Position numbers and translations under genes: made by a program. Positions 61,801 through 64,000 of a stretch of 64,000 bases of DNA are shown piece by piece. Positions within the stretch are counted from its first letter, which is position 1; every line of letters starts with the position of its first letter. The stretch lies in the NCBI GenBank assembly GCA_914767715.1, contig OU612069.1, forward strand, positions 15,001,387-15,065,386. Direction: 5' to 3'. The DNA comes from Membranipora membranacea (taxonomy: Eukaryota > Bryozoa > Gymnolaemata > Cheilostomatida > Membraniporidae). The notes beneath the pieces are model-generated. The model worked only from the letters and a program-made list of their open reading frames with translations. It made no database searches and was not told where the DNA came from.

Positions 61801-63232
61801 AGGTTGGAGTTCTCACAAAGTAATGAGGTTGAGTAAATGTTAGCTAGTCAGGAATCCCACTATGTCAAGCATGTGTGAAACAGCAAACTTTTCCCTCTTC
61901 CCTCTTCCCTAATGCTCTACTCCTATAGTGTAGATATACAAGCTGCATCCTGACACGGTAAACCTTCCCTCCTATTAACCCTTTGAGAGTCCAAATATGT
62001 TTAGCTCCAATAAAATAACTTGTACCAAAAAGAACTAACAGTTGAACCTGCCTCATATGGATCATTCTTGCTAATAAAGCAACAACCCAAAAGTGTCATA
62101 CACATGTTTCCTCTGACACATGTTAAATGAGTCAGTTCTGCTGGTCTAATCAGAAGTTGAGAGATTGACGTTAATGTTCATGATTGATTAGTATTGAATG
62201 TATGAGTTACATGAGCCAGATAAGGAAATAGACATTGCATTGTTAGGATTTATAAACAGTAGGATGGCCTCTGGCTTCCATAAGCTCACAGAGAGTAAGG
62301 ATATATATCTGTACTCTGTGATTAGCTTGCATGTAGATAAACCCAACAGTACAATGGGTTATCTATCGCATGTGGTGCAGACAATGGGCTGTAATCTCCC
62401 CTGTTATAATATAACGATTAACTGTGACAAATGACTAGAATCCTAGATTCTATTCTTGTTTTAAACTTTGATGATTCACCTGTTGCAACTGGCATAATGG
62501 CCGCAGAGCTTATCCCTTCACTGTTATAGGCAACTACGGCTATAGTGTAAGAAGTATCTGGCACCAAACCTGTGATAACAATAAAAGCTTCGAATGAAGA
62601 TTGCAATGACAATGCTGTATGGTAATAATTGTTTGTAACTGATAAACAATTATACAGCACTCCTGTGGCAGTGCAGTATGTCTAAAGCAGATGACGATTT
62701 CAACCACACCTCATATTCACTATAAGTTTTACATTAGATTAGATCCATTATATTGGGATATAAAATCAATGACATATCACAATATGCACCAGGTGTGGTT
62801 AAGTATTCACCTAACTTATCATATGCACCTGGCAGAAGAATCAGCCACGCAACACCAAATAACATGCAAACCTAGCTGGAATTTCCTAGGAGACTTGGTT
62901 ATACTCTTATATGCAATGTTTGAAATGAGACTGCTGGGAATTCCAGAAAATTGCATTCTGGGATACTCTTAAATTGCAACATAAGATTGATTTATCATCG
63001 ATCAACAGCAACAAAAACAATCAGAAAACCCAAACCTTACCTGTCACATTGGCTGTCGTCTCAGTAGATGATGCTGATTTACTGTAGATAACTACTCCAT
63101 AATTGTCATCGCTAGCTGTTATATTATAGCCTGAAATCAGCCCTCTGAATGATGCAGTTGGAGGTTCCCACTTTACCAACACAAACCTTCTGGCAATCAT
63201 CAATGCTCTCAGTCTAACAGGCATTGTTGGAA
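55876..63232 (-). CDS. Fibronectin III single-pass receptor, 3' part
   Basis: Minus-strand exons: 63232-63041 and 62569-62480 (one FN3 domain split by an intron: VLVKWEPP...ISGYNITA...YTIAVVAYNSEG), 61692-61615 (stem), 60914-60708 (stem, membrane segment VAVIVLPIIALCTILLVSSLIVW, stop-transfer RKRR), 58979-58856, 58796-58605, 58297-58167, 57377-57230, 56764-56544 and 56058-55876 (TGA). All are in phase except between 60708 and 58979, where phase 1 meets phase 0, so a small exon was missed. The tail is Ser/Tyr-rich with no kinase or phosphatase domain. It has GFDNPNYSE (NPxY, PTB binding or endocytosis) and ends RRTVL (class I PDZ ligand). The 5' part with the signal peptide lies beyond 64 kb. 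Probably an adhesion or guidance-type receptor; the exact family is not recognised. Confidence 0.8.
57862..57874. repeat. Poly-G run of 13
   Basis: Homopolymer in an intron of the FN3 receptor gene. Confidence 0.9.
59055..59308 (+). mobile_element. tRNA-derived SINE (family 2)
   Basis: tRNA-like head GGGTGGCGTAGTGGTTAGGA (box A-like) and GGTTCGGATCGCGG (box B-like), an unrelated body (compared with family 1), and a tail AATAAAGTTGATGTTATTTA with short ATT repeats, typical of SINEs that share a LINE 3' end. It lies in the large intron after the membrane-segment exon of the FN3 gene. The head is too diverged to be called a working tRNA. Confidence 0.8.
60252..60422. repeat. Foldback element in an FN3 receptor intron
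   Basis: The core ATATAGTGAAAGTGAA (from about 60310) is mirrored by TTTCACTTTCACTATAT ending near 60351. Outside it, GTTGGCTGGAGGGAGGGAGG (60255 onward) is mirrored by CTCCCTCCCACCCAACAGCC (about 60385-60404). It is therefore one imperfect hairpin of about 170 bp. Confidence 0.75.
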
Positions 63233-64000
63233 CTACAATATTGATATGACATATAAAACTTCACAGGGGTGATATCACATTACAATGGTAGGATATTTGA
63301 CTATCCAGCGACTATCAAATTCCTGACTTCTCATTTTTTACTGTAATATCATGGCAAACCAATCCTCAAAGGCTTAGATCAAGAGCTCGCATTTATTGCA
63401 CAATAAATTTATCGAACAGGCGCCCTTTCCCCTTCCTGTCTACACTCCTTATACAACACAAAGTTAACAGGAAAAGTCAAGCGGTAATAAAACTTTGTGT
63501 AAGCCTGATATAAGATAAAATGACTATAGTAGTGTATATCAATCAAGCTCATAACTTTGATGTACTTTGTGACAAAGTTAGGGCTAACATGTCATGTATT
63601 GTCAGGCGTTCCAGCTTGTATGGATAAGACTCCAAACAACATACAGCAAAACAGACACACAAATAAGGGCATGGATCGATTCACCTAGCATGAGTTCCTC
63701 AATTGGAGAAAAAAGAGACCCCCTTCCCAATTATTCAAAGACATTTGGAATAAATAGGTTCTGTATCTTCCTTATGACTAATCACTGGAAGCTTAAACAC
63801 TAAACCCAGCTTGCGACTTACTCATATCAGGAAAAAATTACATACAGTTCATTATTTTAAAACTTTCAAACACGGATATTGAACACACAAATAATGCTTT
63901 GCATAACAACTTAAATGTAAACTGGAAATCAGTTCTCAAAAATAAAACAATGCTGAGAATATCTTTGGTTTTAAAGCAATATAATACCCCAAAAATATTC
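63233..64000. other. Intron or upstream part of the FN3 receptor gene; nothing coding recognised
   Basis: The first FN3 exon in the window has an acceptor at its 5' side, so the gene continues beyond this stretch. No minus-strand open segment with fitting splice sites was found here. Confidence 0.45.

Noticed and set aside
1-64000. CRISPR arrays, operons, bacterial promoters or ribosome binding sites
   Set aside because: Introns, SINEs and animal domain architectures show this is a eukaryotic chromosome. No spaced palindromic repeats of CRISPR type were seen.

Overview
This is a window of an invertebrate animal nuclear genome. It is AT-rich, its genes are split by GT-AG introns of a few hundred bases to about 2.5 kb, and it holds tRNA-derived SINEs, MITEs and decayed transposons. 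It carries animal extracellular families (fibronectin III receptor, NHL-repeat secreted protein, PAN/apple-like proteins, WAP-like domain). Nothing visible fixes the phylum; a marine invertebrate is an inference. All exon joins were made by eye from splice signals, reading phase and agreement between paralogues.

Layout: 0.15-2.9 kb (+) is the 3' end of an unrecognised, tyrosine-motif-rich protein. 5.1-17.4 kb is a PAN-like family: gene A (-), gene B (-) with a minisatellite-encoded Thr-Thr-Pro stalk, and pseudogene C (+). B and C are the arms of a large imperfect inverted duplication meeting at about 14.15 kb. 17.6-20.5 kb holds a LINE fragment and remnants of duplicated genes, among them a broken MMACHC-like last exon split by a SINE. 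21.3-25.3 kb (-) is a complete secreted NHL-repeat protein of about 584 aa. 25.7-28.5 kb is a decayed THAP/P-element-like DNA transposon with 8-bp target duplications, long terminal inverted repeats and a nested palindromic MITE.

29.2-55.0 kb is the most interesting part: two tandem copies of a block of about 12.7 kb. Each holds a divergent pair of MMACHC-like genes (the CblC family of cobalamin-processing proteins). The minus-strand members (29.6-31.7 and 42.6-44.9 kb) look cytosolic, about 214 aa. The plus-strand members (34.9-39.4 and 48.4-53.2 kb) share the same core but begin with a signal peptide and a WAP-like cysteine module, so they are predicted secreted proteins of about 278 aa. 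I know of no described extracellular WAP-CblC protein; this is the best candidate for a new system (secreted corrinoid or flavin binding paired with an intracellular paralogue).

55.9-63.2 kb (-) is the 3' part of a single-pass fibronectin III receptor whose tail carries an NPxY-type motif and ends in a class I PDZ ligand. Its 5' end lies beyond the window.
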